Source of the DNA: an uncultured Bacteroidales bacterium
GTDB lineage: Bacteria > Bacteroidota > Bacteroidia > Bacteroidales > Bacteroidaceae
DNA: 64,000 bases
Assembly (NCBI GenBank): GCA_902760965.1
Contig: CACWIN010000005.1
Coordinates: 1-64,000 of the forward strand
Direction: 5' to 3'
Below are positions 44,377-53,533 of this stretch, one piece after another. The position numbers and the translations under genes are program-made. Position 1 is the first letter of the stretch. The number at the start of each line of letters is the position of its first letter. Under the pieces are notes generated by a model that was not told the origin of the DNA, did not search any database, and saw only the letters and a program-made list of their open reading frames with translations.

Positions 44377-45306
44377 ATGGAAAGAGTAAAATGCCTCATC
44401 ATCGGATCCGGGCCCGCCGGGTTCACTGCAGCAATCTATGCCTCACGTGCCAATCTTGCTCCCGTTCTCTATGAAGGGCAGCAATCAGGCGGACAGCTTA
44501 TAACCACCACTGTAGTTGAGAATTTTCCCGGCTACCCCGAAGGTGTAAGCGGATATGACATGATGGAAGACTTGCGTTCCCAGGCTGCAAGGTTTGGAGC
44601 CACTATCCGCATGGGTATAGTAACGGCCGTTGATTTTGGATCGGCTCCTTACACCGTGACAATCGATGACGGCTCTCAGCTCCAGGCTGATACCGTAATA
44701 ATATCAACAGGCGCCACAGCCAAGTACCTTGGTCTGGAGGATGAAAAGAAATATGCCGGACGCGGAGTCAGCGCGTGCGCCACTTGTGACGGTTTCTTTT
44801 TCCGCAAAAAAGTGGTGGCTGTTGTAGGTGGAGGCGACACAGCCTGTGAGGAGGCCGCATATCTGTCCACCCTGGCCCAGAAAGTATATCTGATAGTCCG
44901 CAAAAACTATCTGCGTGCCAGCGACATAATGCAGAAACGCGTTCTTGACAACCCCAAGATAGAGGTACTGTTCAGCCATAATGCCGAAGGACTTACCGGC
45001 GAAGCCAAGGTTCAGGGAGTCAAGCTGGTAAAAGACCTGGGGCTGCCTACCGAGGAGCATTATGAACTCCCTATTGACGGCTTTTTCCTTGCAATTGGCC
45101 ACAAGCCCAATTCGGATGTGTTCAAGCCATGGATTGAGACCGATGAAAACGGCTACATCAAGACCCAAGGTGCAAGACCTTTGACCAATATCCCAGGTGT
45201 ATTTGCTGCCGGTGATGTGGCTGACCCAAATTACCGTCAGGCCATATGCGCAGCAGCAAGCGGTTGCAAAGCTGCAATGGAAGCAGAACGTTACTTGAAT
45301 AAATAA
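44377..45306 (+). CDS. trxB: Thioredoxin-disulfide reductase
   Basis: FAD/NADPH enzyme that reduces thioredoxin, 309 residues. FAD motif GSGPAGFTAAIYA at the N-terminus, redox-active CATC (in SACATCDGFFF), NADPH motif VVGGGDTACEEA and the C-terminal GVFAAGDVAD. Lies 16 bp after the LolA-like gene and 11 bp before metF, suggesting a shared transcript from ftsK onward. Confidence 0.97.
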   Translation: MERVKCLIIGSGPAGFTAAIYASRANLAPVLYEGQQSGGQLITTTVVENFPGYPEGVSGYDMMEDLRSQAARFGATIRMGIVTAVDFGSAPYTVTIDDGSQLQADTVIISTGATAKYLGLEDEKKYAGRGVSACATCDGFFFRKKVVAVVGGGDTACEEAAYLSTLAQKVYLIVRKNYLRASDIMQKRVLDNPKIEVLFSHNAEGLTGEAKVQGVKLVKDLGLPTEEHYELPIDGFFLAIGHKPNSDVFKPWIETDENGYIKTQGARPLTNIPGVFAAGDVADPNYRQAICAAASGCKAAMEAERYLNK

Positions 45307-45317
45307 AAACTACAATA

Positions 45318-46202
45318 ATGAAGATTTCGGAGATTCTGGCCAGGAAAAAGACTTTATCGTTTGAGATATTTCCGCCCAAGAGAGAGGAAGAGACATTTAC
45401 CCTGATTGACAAAACCATCAAGCAGTTGGCAAGCTATTCACCAGACTACATGAGTGTAACTTATGGAGCACTGGGCAATACCCTTTCCAACACGGCTATG
45501 ATAGCCCGCACCATCAAGGAGAACACAAATGCGGAGCCTTTGGCACACCTCACCTGCGTGGCGTCAACCCGCGACAAGGTAGACAGCGTATGCAACGAAC
45601 TACAAAGTTACGGAGTACAGAATGTCCTTACTCTGCGAGGTGATATCCCAAAGGATACAACAACCCCCATATTCTCAGACTTTAAGCATGCCAGCGACCT
45701 GGCAGAATACATAAAGGGCAAGTATAACGGACAGTTCGGACTGGCCGGTGCATGCTATCCCGAAAAGCACCCCGAGGCCGCCAGCATTGCCACCGACATT
45801 GAGTTCATGAAAGTAAAGCAGGATGCCGGCATGGAGTTCTTTGACAGCCAGCTGTTCTTTGACAACGAGGTATTTTACCACTTCCTTCTCAAGGCTCGCA
45901 AGGCTGGCATTACCGCACCCATCATTCCGGGTATCATGCCTGTAACAAGTTACTCTCAGATAGACCGTATGATGCAGGTAACAGGTTGTAAGGTACCTCT
46001 CAAACTGCTCAACCAGTTTGACCGCTACAAGGATGACAAAGCCGCCATTGAGGAGATTGGCCTTATCTTTACAAGCTATCAGATACTTGACCTTATGGCC
46101 AACGACGTTGACGGAATCCACATCTACTCCATGAACAAGAGCGGATTCATAAGCAAGCTTATGGACAACATAGGCTATGTAGCATCCGGATTCTTTAAAT
46201 AA
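45318..46202 (+). CDS. metF: 5,10-methylenetetrahydrofolate reductase
   Basis: Makes 5-methyl-THF for methionine synthesis. 294-residue FAD TIM-barrel protein with LSFEIFPPKREEE (catalytic Glu), YMSVTYGALG, LTCVASTRDKV, LTLRGDIP and GACYPEKHPEA. It is directly followed, 18 bp later, by the cobalamin-dependent methionine synthase that uses its product. No cobalamin or SAM riboswitch is visible upstream; the gap to trxB is only 11 bp. Confidence 0.97.
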   Translation: MKISEILARKKTLSFEIFPPKREEETFTLIDKTIKQLASYSPDYMSVTYGALGNTLSNTAMIARTIKENTNAEPLAHLTCVASTRDKVDSVCNELQSYGVQNVLTLRGDIPKDTTTPIFSDFKHASDLAEYIKGKYNGQFGLAGACYPEKHPEAASIATDIEFMKVKQDAGMEFFDSQLFFDNEVFYHFLLKARKAGITAPIIPGIMPVTSYSQIDRMMQVTGCKVPLKLLNQFDRYKDDKAAIEEIGLIFTSYQILDLMANDVDGIHIYSMNKSGFISKLMDNIGYVASGFFK

Positions 46203-46220
46203 CCACGGATTAACATCAGA

Positions 46221-48575
46221 ATGATTATAGACAAGATACAGATATTTGACGGAGCGCAGGGTACTGTGCTGGCCGATGCCCATCCCCATGAACCAGGTGA
46301 TGAAGGCAAGCCCAAGCACAACGGCGTTGCCGTGCTCAACCTTACCAACCCGGCACGTGTCCAGAAAATGCACACAGACTATCTGGAGGCCGGAGCACAA
46401 TACATTACCTGTAACTCATTTGAACTGAACCCTGCCAAGTGGCAGTCAAAAGAATACACATGGCAGGAGATAGCCGATGCAGCCATCAAAAATGCCCGCA
46501 CAGCCGTAGGCAACCGCGCTATGGTGATGTTTGACGTCTCCACATCGGGCCAACTCATGGAGCCCGTAGGTCCGTTCACCTTTGAGCAGGCCTATGACAA
46601 TTTCCGTCAGGTTGCCGAATACACAAGGGAACGTGTTGACGGTTTCCTCTTGGAGACATTCAGCGACCTTTACGAACTGCGTGCCGCCATCCTTGCCATA
46701 CGCGATGTCTGCAACAAGCCCATATTCGCAACCATGACTTTTGATGAGCAGGCCCGCACGCTTACAGGTTCCACACCTGAGATAGTTGCCTTGACTCTTT
46801 CATCACTTGGTGTCGATGCGCTTGGAGTGAACTGCTCAACCAACCCGGCAGGCGTCATTGAGGTGGTCCGCCGCATGAAACCCTTCGCCAACTGCCCCAT
46901 CCTGGCTCAGCCCAACAAGGGTCTGCCCGAGATGCGCAACGGTGAGGTTGTATACAACTGGTCCGATGAACAGTTTGCCGATGCCGCCAAGGACCTTATT
47001 GAGGCCGGTGCCGACATCATTGGCGGATGTTGCGGTTCATCGCCTTCTACCATCAAGGCTATCTCAAAATACAAGGGTCTCCCCGCTCCCGGTATCTCAA
47101 AACCGGACGGTGCCTATATATGTTCATCGACCGTACTGCTTAAACTTGACAAGGGTCTTATATGCGGTGAGCGTCTGAACCCCACCGGCAAGAAAAAGCT
47201 CAAGGCTGCCCTTGCCGAGGGCAATTTTGAGTACCTGCAGCACGAAGCTCTGTCGCAGAAAGATGCCGGAGCCGATTTCCTTGACCTTAACTGCGGTGTA
47301 CCCAACTCCGATGAAAAAGCGCTTTTGTGCCAGGCCGTACGTAAGGTACAGGAGGTTTGTGACCTTCCGCTTCAGCTTGACTCTTCAAACCCCGAAGCCA
47401 TACAAGAAGCCATACGCCTGTACAACGGCGTACCCATGATCAACTCCGTAAACGGAAGTGAGGAATCCATGTCACGCCTGCTACCCATCATAGCCCGCTA
47501 TCAATGCCCCTCTGTGACACTTCCGCTCGATGAGCGCGGAGTGCCTGAAACCACAGAGTCACGAATAGAGATTGCAAAAGGAATCATTACCCGTGCCGAG
47601 AGCATGGGCATAGACCGCCGCCTTTTGGTATTTGACGGACTTGTCATGGCCATATCGTCAAATCAGCAGTACGCCAAGATAACCATCAATACTCTATCGG
47701 AACTAAAGAAACTTGGCGTGCTGACCACCGTAGGTCTGTCAAACGTATCGTTCGGCCTACCGGAACGCGGCACATTGAACCGCAACTTCCTGGCAATGGC
47801 ATTCATGGGCGGACTGGATATGCCTATCATGAACCCGCTTGACCATGATACTGTGGCAACCGTACGTGCCAGCATGGCACTCACAGGCAATGATCCCGGC
47901 TGTTCAGGATTCATATACTTCAACACCCAGACACAGGAGGAACAGACCGTTGACAACCTGTTCAACGCCGTTGCACAAGGCCTCAAGGACCGTGTCAAGG
48001 AGTGTCTGGAACGTGAGCTCCCCGAGTTGGGCAAGGATCGTGTAATAAATGAGATACTCATACCTGCCTTGGGTGATGTAGGCGCCAAGTTTGCCCGCAA
48101 TGAGGTATTTATGCCTCAGCTTATCCGTTCGGCCGAGGCCGCCAAGCTGGCATTTGCCGTCATATCCGAGCAGTTCAGTACCAAGGGTGATGATGAACCC
48201 GCCAAGGGACATCTGGTAATTGCAACCGTCAAAGGCGATGTTCACGACATAGGCAAGAACATTGTTAAAGTAGTGGTACAGAGCCACGGATTCACAGTAA
48301 CTGACCTGGGCAAGGATGTACCCAAGGAGACAGTTCTTGAGGCCGCTCTGAATGAAAAGCCAAATGCCGTAGGTCTGAGTGCCCTTATGACCACCACCGT
48401 GGATTCCATGAAGGAGACCATAGAACATCTGCGCGCCAACGGCATCACCTGCCCCATCATTGTGGGCGGAGCGGTCATGACGCCCGATATTGCAAGTGCC
48501 ATTGGTGCCACATACTACTCAAAGGATGCTCTTGAGACGGCACATCTCATGCAGGATATCTGTGGTAAAAAATGA
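46221..48575 (+). CDS. metH: Cobalamin-dependent methionine synthase lacking the reactivation domain
   Basis: Transfers the methyl group of 5-methyl-THF to homocysteine via cobalamin. 784 residues, in order: a homocysteine-binding barrel (about 1-295, zinc cysteines in GVNCSTNP and GGCCGSSP), a pterin-binding barrel (about 310-575, GERLNPTGKKKLK and LDLNCGVPNSDEKA), a cap domain, and a B12-binding Rossmann domain with DVHDIGKN (His675 the lower cobalt ligand) and GLSALMTTT. The C-terminal AdoMet-dependent reactivation domain of E. coli MetH (1227 residues) is absent, as in Thermotoga-type enzymes, so rescue of oxidised cobalamin needs another protein. The stop overlaps the MFS start (ATGA). 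Confidence 0.95.
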   Translation: MIIDKIQIFDGAQGTVLADAHPHEPGDEGKPKHNGVAVLNLTNPARVQKMHTDYLEAGAQYITCNSFELNPAKWQSKEYTWQEIADAAIKNARTAVGNRAMVMFDVSTSGQLMEPVGPFTFEQAYDNFRQVAEYTRERVDGFLLETFSDLYELRAAILAIRDVCNKPIFATMTFDEQARTLTGSTPEIVALTLSSLGVDALGVNCSTNPAGVIEVVRRMKPFANCPILAQPNKGLPEMRNGEVVYNWSDEQFADAAKDLIEAGADIIGGCCGSSPSTIKAISKYKGLPAPGISKPDGAYICSSTVLLKLDKGLICGERLNPTGKKKLKAALAEGNFEYLQHEALSQKDAGADFLDLNCGVPNSDEKALLCQAVRKVQEVCDLPLQLDSSNPEAIQEAIRLYNGVPMINSVNGSEESMSRLLPIIARYQCPSVTLPLDERGVPETTESRIEIAKGIITRAESMGIDRRLLVFDGLVMAISSNQQYAKITINTLSELKKLGVLTTVGLSNVSFGLPERGTLNRNFLAMAFMGGLDMPIMNPLDHDTVATVRASMALTGNDPGCSGFIYFNTQTQEEQTVDNLFNAVAQGLKDRVKECLERELPELGKDRVINEILIPALGDVGAKFARNEVFMPQLIRSAEAAKLAFAVISEQFSTKGDDEPAKGHLVIATVKGDVHDIGKNIVKVVVQSHGFTVTDLGKDVPKETVLEAALNEKPNAVGLSALMTTTVDSMKETIEHLRANGITCPIIVGGAVMTPDIASAIGATYYSKDALETAHLMQDICGKK

Positions 48576-49753
48576 CTGAAGAGAGACTTTGGAACGCCAA
48601 CTACATTAAGATATGGACCGTGAATTTTCTGGTCCATTTCTCTTTTATGCTCATAGTTCCCCTGCTCCCTCTATACCTCAACGAAACATTCGGCGCAACA
48701 AAAGACACCATAGGCCTGGTATTGACAGGTTACGCCATTATGGCCCTTACCATACGTCCTTTCAGCGGATACATGGTTGACAGTTTTCCCCGCAAGACGG
48801 TCCTGATAATATGCGGAGTCCTGTTCTTCGGCATCTTTGTAGGGTATCTGGCAGCCGGTTCACTGGCTGCGTTCGCCGTATTCCGCACGCTGCACGGTGC
48901 GCCGTTCGGCGCCACTACCGTAGCTGCCAGCACCGTAGCCATCGATGTAGTTCCGTCATCCCGCCGTGGTGAGGCAATTGGTTACTACGGACTAAGCAAC
49001 AACCTGGCTATGGCATTGGGACCGGCTCTTGCAATTGCATTGCTTGAGGCTTTCAGCGGCAATTACAAAGCCTTGTTCTGGGTTTCGCTTGCCGCATCGT
49101 TCATCGGATTGCTGTTGGAGATATCCATCCACCCGCCTAAACGTGACTTTGTCCCCGAAAAAAAGGTACTCTCACTGGACCGTTTCTTTCTGCTTGACGG
49201 TTGGCGTGAAGCCATAGGGATAACCTGTTTTGCTTTCAGTTACGGAGTACTTTCCACATATGTTGCCATATACGGCAAAGAAGAACTTGGGATTACAAGC
49301 GGCACGGGACTGTTCTTTGGATTATGCGCCATTGGCCTGATACTGTCAAGACTGACCGGCGCACATGCGCTTCGCGAAGGCAAAGTGTCACGCAACGCCT
49401 CTATGGGTATGTGTGTATCATTCTTTGGATACCTGCTGTTTGCAGCCCTGCACAATCCCATAGGCTATTATGGAGCTGCATTGATAATAGGTCTAGGCAA
49501 CGGACACATGTACCCTGCTTTCCAGACAATGTTCATTAATCTGGCCGAAAACTCGCAGCGCGGTACCGCTAACTCGTCCATCCTTACTTCGTGGGATGCC
49601 GGTGTTGGTCTGGGAGTACTTATTGGAGGATTATTCAGTGAATTCTGGGGATACCACAGCGCATTCTGGACAGCCTGGCTGGTAAACGCATTTGGAGTAA
49701 CCTTTTACTTTCTACGCATCAGGTCTCACTTTGAGTCCAATAAACTCAGGTGA
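48572..49753 (+). CDS. Major facilitator superfamily transporter
   Basis: Inner-membrane secondary transporter, 393 residues, about 12 helices. The MFS loop 2-3 motif is present as RPFSGYMVDSFPRK. The substrate is unknown. Translational coupling to metH (4-bp overlap) hints at a link to methionine, homocysteine or cobalamin metabolism, but resemblance is generally to drug-efflux-type MFS proteins. Its last 8 bp overlap convergent uvrA. Confidence 0.85.
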   Translation: MTEERLWNANYIKIWTVNFLVHFSFMLIVPLLPLYLNETFGATKDTIGLVLTGYAIMALTIRPFSGYMVDSFPRKTVLIICGVLFFGIFVGYLAAGSLAAFAVFRTLHGAPFGATTVAASTVAIDVVPSSRRGEAIGYYGLSNNLAMALGPALAIALLEAFSGNYKALFWVSLAASFIGLLLEISIHPPKRDFVPEKKVLSLDRFFLLDGWREAIGITCFAFSYGVLSTYVAIYGKEELGITSGTGLFFGLCAIGLILSRLTGAHALREGKVSRNASMGMCVSFFGYLLFAALHNPIGYYGAALIIGLGNGHMYPAFQTMFINLAENSQRGTANSSILTSWDAGVGLGVLIGGLFSEFWGYHSAFWTAWLVNAFGVTFYFLRIRSHFESNKLR

Positions 49754-52604
49754 GTTCCCTGGCAAGAAAACGGGAAGTGTAACCCTTTCCGGAGGCTGCC
49801 ACCTGCTCGGGAGTGCCTTGGGCAACTATCATACCGCCGCCGCGTCCGCCTTCGGGACCTATGTCAATAATCCAGTCGGCCTGCTTTATGACATCCATGT
49901 TGTGTTCAATGACAATCACGGTATTGCCCTTGTCAACCAAGCGGTTAAGTACATTCATCAGCACGCGTATATCTTCAAAATGAAGACCGGTGGTAGGTTC
50001 ATCCAGAATGTACAGTGTACGGCCGGTATCACGTTTTGAAAGTTCCGTTGCCAGTTTTACGCGCTGGCTCTCGCCGCCTGATATGGTAGTGGACGGCTGA
50101 CCCAGTTTAAGATAACCAAGGCCCACATCCTGCAGAACCTTTATCTTGTTGAGTATTGTGGGAACGTTCTCAAAGAATTCCACAGCCATATTGATGGTCA
50201 TGTCCAGCACATCGGCAATGGACTTGCCCTTATAGCGGACCTCAAGTGTCTCACGGTTGTATCGTTTGCCGTGACAAACCTCACAGGGCACCATAACATC
50301 GGGCAGGAAATTCATCTCTATGGTCTTGTAGCCGTTGCCGCCGCATGCCTCGCATCGTCCGCCGGACACGTTGAACGAGAAACGTCCCGGCCTGTAGGCA
50401 CGCATCCTGGACTCCGGCAGTTCTACGAACAACTGGCGTATGTCACTGAACACACCCGTATAGGTTGCCGGATTTGAACGCGGAGTACGTCCTATTGGCG
50501 ACTGGTCCACATCAACCACCTTGTCAATATTCTCAAGGCCCTCAACCGAGTCATATTCCAGAGGTTCTTTGAGTGAACGGTATATACGCTGTGACAATAT
50601 GGGCTGAAGGGTTTCGTTCACCAATGTTGACTTGCCGCTACCGGAAACGCCTGTCACACATACAAGTTTCCCCAACGGGAACTCCACATCAATACCTTTC
50701 AGGTTATTGCCACGGCAACCGTGCAGGACAATACTCTGTCCGTTCCCTACCCTGCGTTCCGACAGATTGCCCGATGCCGTATCCAGTTTGCCGTTAAGGT
50801 AACCGGCTGTCAATGTATCGGTTGCCAAAAGTTGCGGTACAGTGCCTTGGAACACCACCTCACCGCCTTTGCGTCCGGCACGCGGGCCAAGGTCTATTAT
50901 CCAGTCGGCAGCCAGCATCATATCGCGGTCATGTTCAACCACAAGCACGGTATTGCCTCCGTCACGCAACTGCTTAAGGGATTCAATAAGACGTACATTG
51001 TCACGCTGATGCAAGCCTATACTGGGCTCGTCAAGGATATAGAGAACATTTACAAGTTTTGAGCCTATCTGGGTAGCCAGACGTATACGCTGTTCCTCAC
51101 CACCCGACAAGGATTCTGCAGGACGGTTAAGGGACAGGTAATCCAAACCTACATCCAGCATAAAACTGAGTCTGGTACGTATCTCCTTGAGTATCTCCGT
51201 GGCTATGGTACGCTGACGGTCACTAAGGCGGGGCTCCACATTGCAGGTCCAGTCATACAGGTCCTGGATATCCATCGATGCCAACTCGTATATATTCTTG
51301 CCGTCAATGCGGAAATTCAGCGCTTCGCGGTTCAGACGGGCGCCTCCGCACTCCGGGCATACGCGCGTAACCGCAAACTGGTCCGCCCATTTCTGTTCGG
51401 CCGCCGAAAGGTCCGTCTGCTGCTGGAGCGAACGGACATACTTTACAACGCCCTCATACTCCATGAACACGGCATCGGCCTCACTGTTTATACCGGTAAT
51501 CTGTACCTTGATACGCTCGTCGCTTCCGTTAAGCAGTTCATCAATGACATCGTTGGTCATTTCTGATATAGGCGTATCAAGCGTATAGTCATATTTGTTG
51601 AGCAGAGCTGTTATCTGCCTGAATATAAGCGTATTCTTAAACGGTCCCAGAGGTGCTATGGCTCCCTTCTTTACTGACAGGGAACGGTCCGGCAACACCT
51701 TGTCCTCATCGACCGATGTTACATATCCCAGACCCTTGCACTTGGGACAGAAACCCTGAGGTGAGTTGAACGAAAAGTTGTGAGGAGCCGGATCATGGTA
51801 TGATATACCGGTAGTGGGGCACATAAGCCTTTTGCTGTAGTGGCGCAGCACACCCTGCTCCTGTCTTCCCGGAATAGTCTCCTGAGGCATGGAAAGCACC
51901 ATCATAAGTCCGTCGCCCTGCTTCATGGCCAATGATACGCTGTCGGTCAGACGATGACGATATTTCTCATTCACCACCAGTTTCTCAATCACCACCTCTA
52001 TGTCATGGTTGCGGTATCGGTCCAGTTTCATACCGGGCTTGACCTCACGCATCTCACCGTCAACACGCACGTTTATATATCCCTTTCGGCGAATGCTCTC
52101 AAACAGTTCCTTGTAGTGTCCCTTACGGTTACGTACCAAAGGAGCAAGAACGTAAATACGCTGGCCGTCATAATCGGTTGTGATAAGGTTTACAATCTGC
52201 TCCTCGGTAAACTTTACCATTTTTTCGCCGGTCAGATAAGAAAAAGCCTCGCCTGCCCTGGCAAACAAAAGACGCAGATAGTCATACACCTCGGTCACTG
52301 TTCCTACGGTTGAACGCGGATTCCGGTTGGTGGTTTTCTGTTCTATCGATATAACGGGACTCAGTCCGGTTATGCGGTCCACGTCAGGACGCTGAAGGTT
52401 GCCAAGAAAGTTCCGGGCATATGCCGAGAAAGTCTCTATGTAACGACGCTGTCCCTCGGCATAGATGGTATCAAAAGCCAACGATGACTTGCCGCTGCCG
52501 CTTAGTCCGGTAACAACGGTAAGAGATTTGTGCGGAATCTCCACATCTATGTTCTTCAGGTTATTGGACCTGGCACCCGTTACAACAATCTTTGTCTTAT
52601 CCAT
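49746..52604 (-). CDS. uvrA: Excinuclease ABC subunit A
   Basis: Damage-recognition ATPase of nucleotide excision repair, 952 residues. Two ABC ATPase modules, each with GxSGSGKS ([14 protein letters not shown] and [14 protein letters not shown]), LSGGE signatures ([21 protein letters not shown]), and zinc fingers CPTTG...CPKCKGLG and [12 protein letters not shown]...[10 protein letters not shown]. The first gene of the strand pair with the T9SS CTD protein 6 bp upstream. uvrB is on the other strand 10 kb away. Confidence 0.98.
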   Translation of the reverse strand: MDKTKIVVTGARSNNLKNIDVEIPHKSLTVVTGLSGSGKSSLAFDTIYAEGQRRYIETFSAYARNFLGNLQRPDVDRITGLSPVISIEQKTTNRNPRSTVGTVTEVYDYLRLLFARAGEAFSYLTGEKMVKFTEEQIVNLITTDYDGQRIYVLAPLVRNRKGHYKELFESIRRKGYINVRVDGEMREVKPGMKLDRYRNHDIEVVIEKLVVNEKYRHRLTDSVSLAMKQGDGLMMVLSMPQETIPGRQEQGVLRHYSKRLMCPTTGISYHDPAPHNFSFNSPQGFCPKCKGLGYVTSVDEDKVLPDRSLSVKKGAIAPLGPFKNTLIFRQITALLNKYDYTLDTPISEMTNDVIDELLNGSDERIKVQITGINSEADAVFMEYEGVVKYVRSLQQQTDLSAAEQKWADQFAVTRVCPECGGARLNREALNFRIDGKNIYELASMDIQDLYDWTCNVEPRLSDRQRTIATEILKEIRTRLSFMLDVGLDYLSLNRPAESLSGGEEQRIRLATQIGSKLVNVLYILDEPSIGLHQRDNVRLIESLKQLRDGGNTVLVVEHDRDMMLAADWIIDLGPRAGRKGGEVVFQGTVPQLLATDTLTAGYLNGKLDTASGNLSERRVGNGQSIVLHGCRGNNLKGIDVEFPLGKLVCVTGVSGSGKSTLVNETLQPILSQRIYRSLKEPLEYDSVEGLENIDKVVDVDQSPIGRTPRSNPATYTGVFSDIRQLFVELPESRMRAYRPGRFSFNVSGGRCEACGGNGYKTIEMNFLPDVMVPCEVCHGKRYNRETLEVRYKGKSIADVLDMTINMAVEFFENVPTILNKIKVLQDVGLGYLKLGQPSTTISGGESQRVKLATELSKRDTGRTLYILDEPTTGLHFEDIRVLMNVLNRLVDKGNTVIVIEHNMDVIKQADWIIDIGPEGGRGGGMIVAQGTPEQVAASGKGYTSRFLARELT

Positions 52605-52610
52605 TGCAAA

Positions 52611-53393
52611 TCAATTCCCCTCCCCAAGTCCTTTCAGCACGTTTATATCACCTTTTTCCTGGAATGTCCTGCCGCCGGCTCCGGTAGCCTTTACATTAAT
52701 GAAATATACGCCGTCATTCACAACGCTGCCATTATGCTTGCCGTCCCATATCTGGAATGTGTAACCTCCGTCGTTCTCCGCTTCGGCATCGGTCGGAAGA
52801 ATATCTTCCATCTTGCCCGACAATGTCGTGATTGTCTGCCCCCAGCGGTTGAATATGGCAATGTCCATCCTTACAATGGAACGTACATATATCTTATACA
52901 CGTCATTTATGCCGTCACCATTAGGCGAAAAGGCGTTAAACAGACGTATCTCCGAGTCATCGATCGTAAAGTACATGGACTGGACATCGGCTCCCGGAAC
53001 AGTAGCCGTGGCATCCTTTTCCCTGTATGACCAGGCAAAATCCACCTTATACTTGCCGTAGTCGGAGAATTCAAATTCAGTTTCGTTTTCGGTACGCTGA
53101 AGATAATTCTCATATTCAGGCGACTCTGCCTCCATACGCTTTATTGTCCACTGCGGAAACATTACATAATCCTTGCCGTCATCGGTTGTTAGTGACGATA
53201 TGAAATATCCCCTTAAGGGAACATTAAGCTTTCCTGTTGCATTATCGCCGGGAGAAAGTACTGTTGAATCGCCCGAAACCGAAACCAGAATAACCTTGAC
53301 CTGCACCTGAGGAGTGCCGGCACAAGCCTTATAACGTGCTGTCAGCAACATAATGACAGCCCAAAAACATATCTTTACCAAGCGTCCGTTCAT
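52611..53393 (-). CDS. T9SS type B sorting (gliding-motility C-terminal) domain protein
   Basis: 260-residue exported protein from the ATG at 53393. Signal peptide ends near KACAG. The middle has no known domain. The C-terminal ~100 residues are the CHU_C/type B sorting domain: FSPNGDGINDVYKIY, IFNRWGQTI, WDGKHNGSVVNDGVYFINVKA. Such domains direct export by the type IX secretion system. It is unusually small for a T9SS cargo. It lies 6 bp upstream of uvrA, in the same operon. Confidence 0.85.
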   Translation of the reverse strand: MNGRLVKICFWAVIMLLTARYKACAGTPQVQVKVILVSVSGDSTVLSPGDNATGKLNVPLRGYFISSLTTDDGKDYVMFPQWTIKRMEAESPEYENYLQRTENETEFEFSDYGKYKVDFAWSYREKDATATVPGADVQSMYFTIDDSEIRLFNAFSPNGDGINDVYKIYVRSIVRMDIAIFNRWGQTITTLSGKMEDILPTDAEAENDGGYTFQIWDGKHNGSVVNDGVYFINVKATGAGGRTFQEKGDINVLKGLGEGN

Positions 53394-53423
53394 AACATAT
53401 TCTCCTTTCCCCGTTTCAAACCG

Positions 53424-53431
53424 CAAAAGTA
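53424..53431 (-). promoter_or_regulatory. -7 box of the T9SS CTD protein/uvrA unit
   Basis: Minus strand TACTTTTG, 30 bp upstream of the ATG at 53393; supports that start over the longer frame. Confidence 0.5.
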
Positions 53432-53509
53432 CTAAAATAATTGTCTGATTCTAACTTATGCAGCAGTTATAGATACCATATATATAAACGTAGATTGAAC
53501 GCTTTTTTG

Positions 53510-53517
53510 TACTTTTG
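53510..53517 (+). promoter_or_regulatory. -7 box of the LysM protein gene
   Basis: Plus strand TACTTTTG, 16 bp before the ATG at 53534; the region upstream (53441-53509) is therefore promoter rather than coding. Confidence 0.5.
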
Positions 53518-53533
53518 CGCCAATGAAAGTTTT

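Noticed and set aside
45307..45317. Cobalamin or SAM riboswitch before metF/metH
   Set aside because: The gaps before metF (11 bp) and metH (18 bp) are too short for a riboswitch and no B12-box-like sequence is present.
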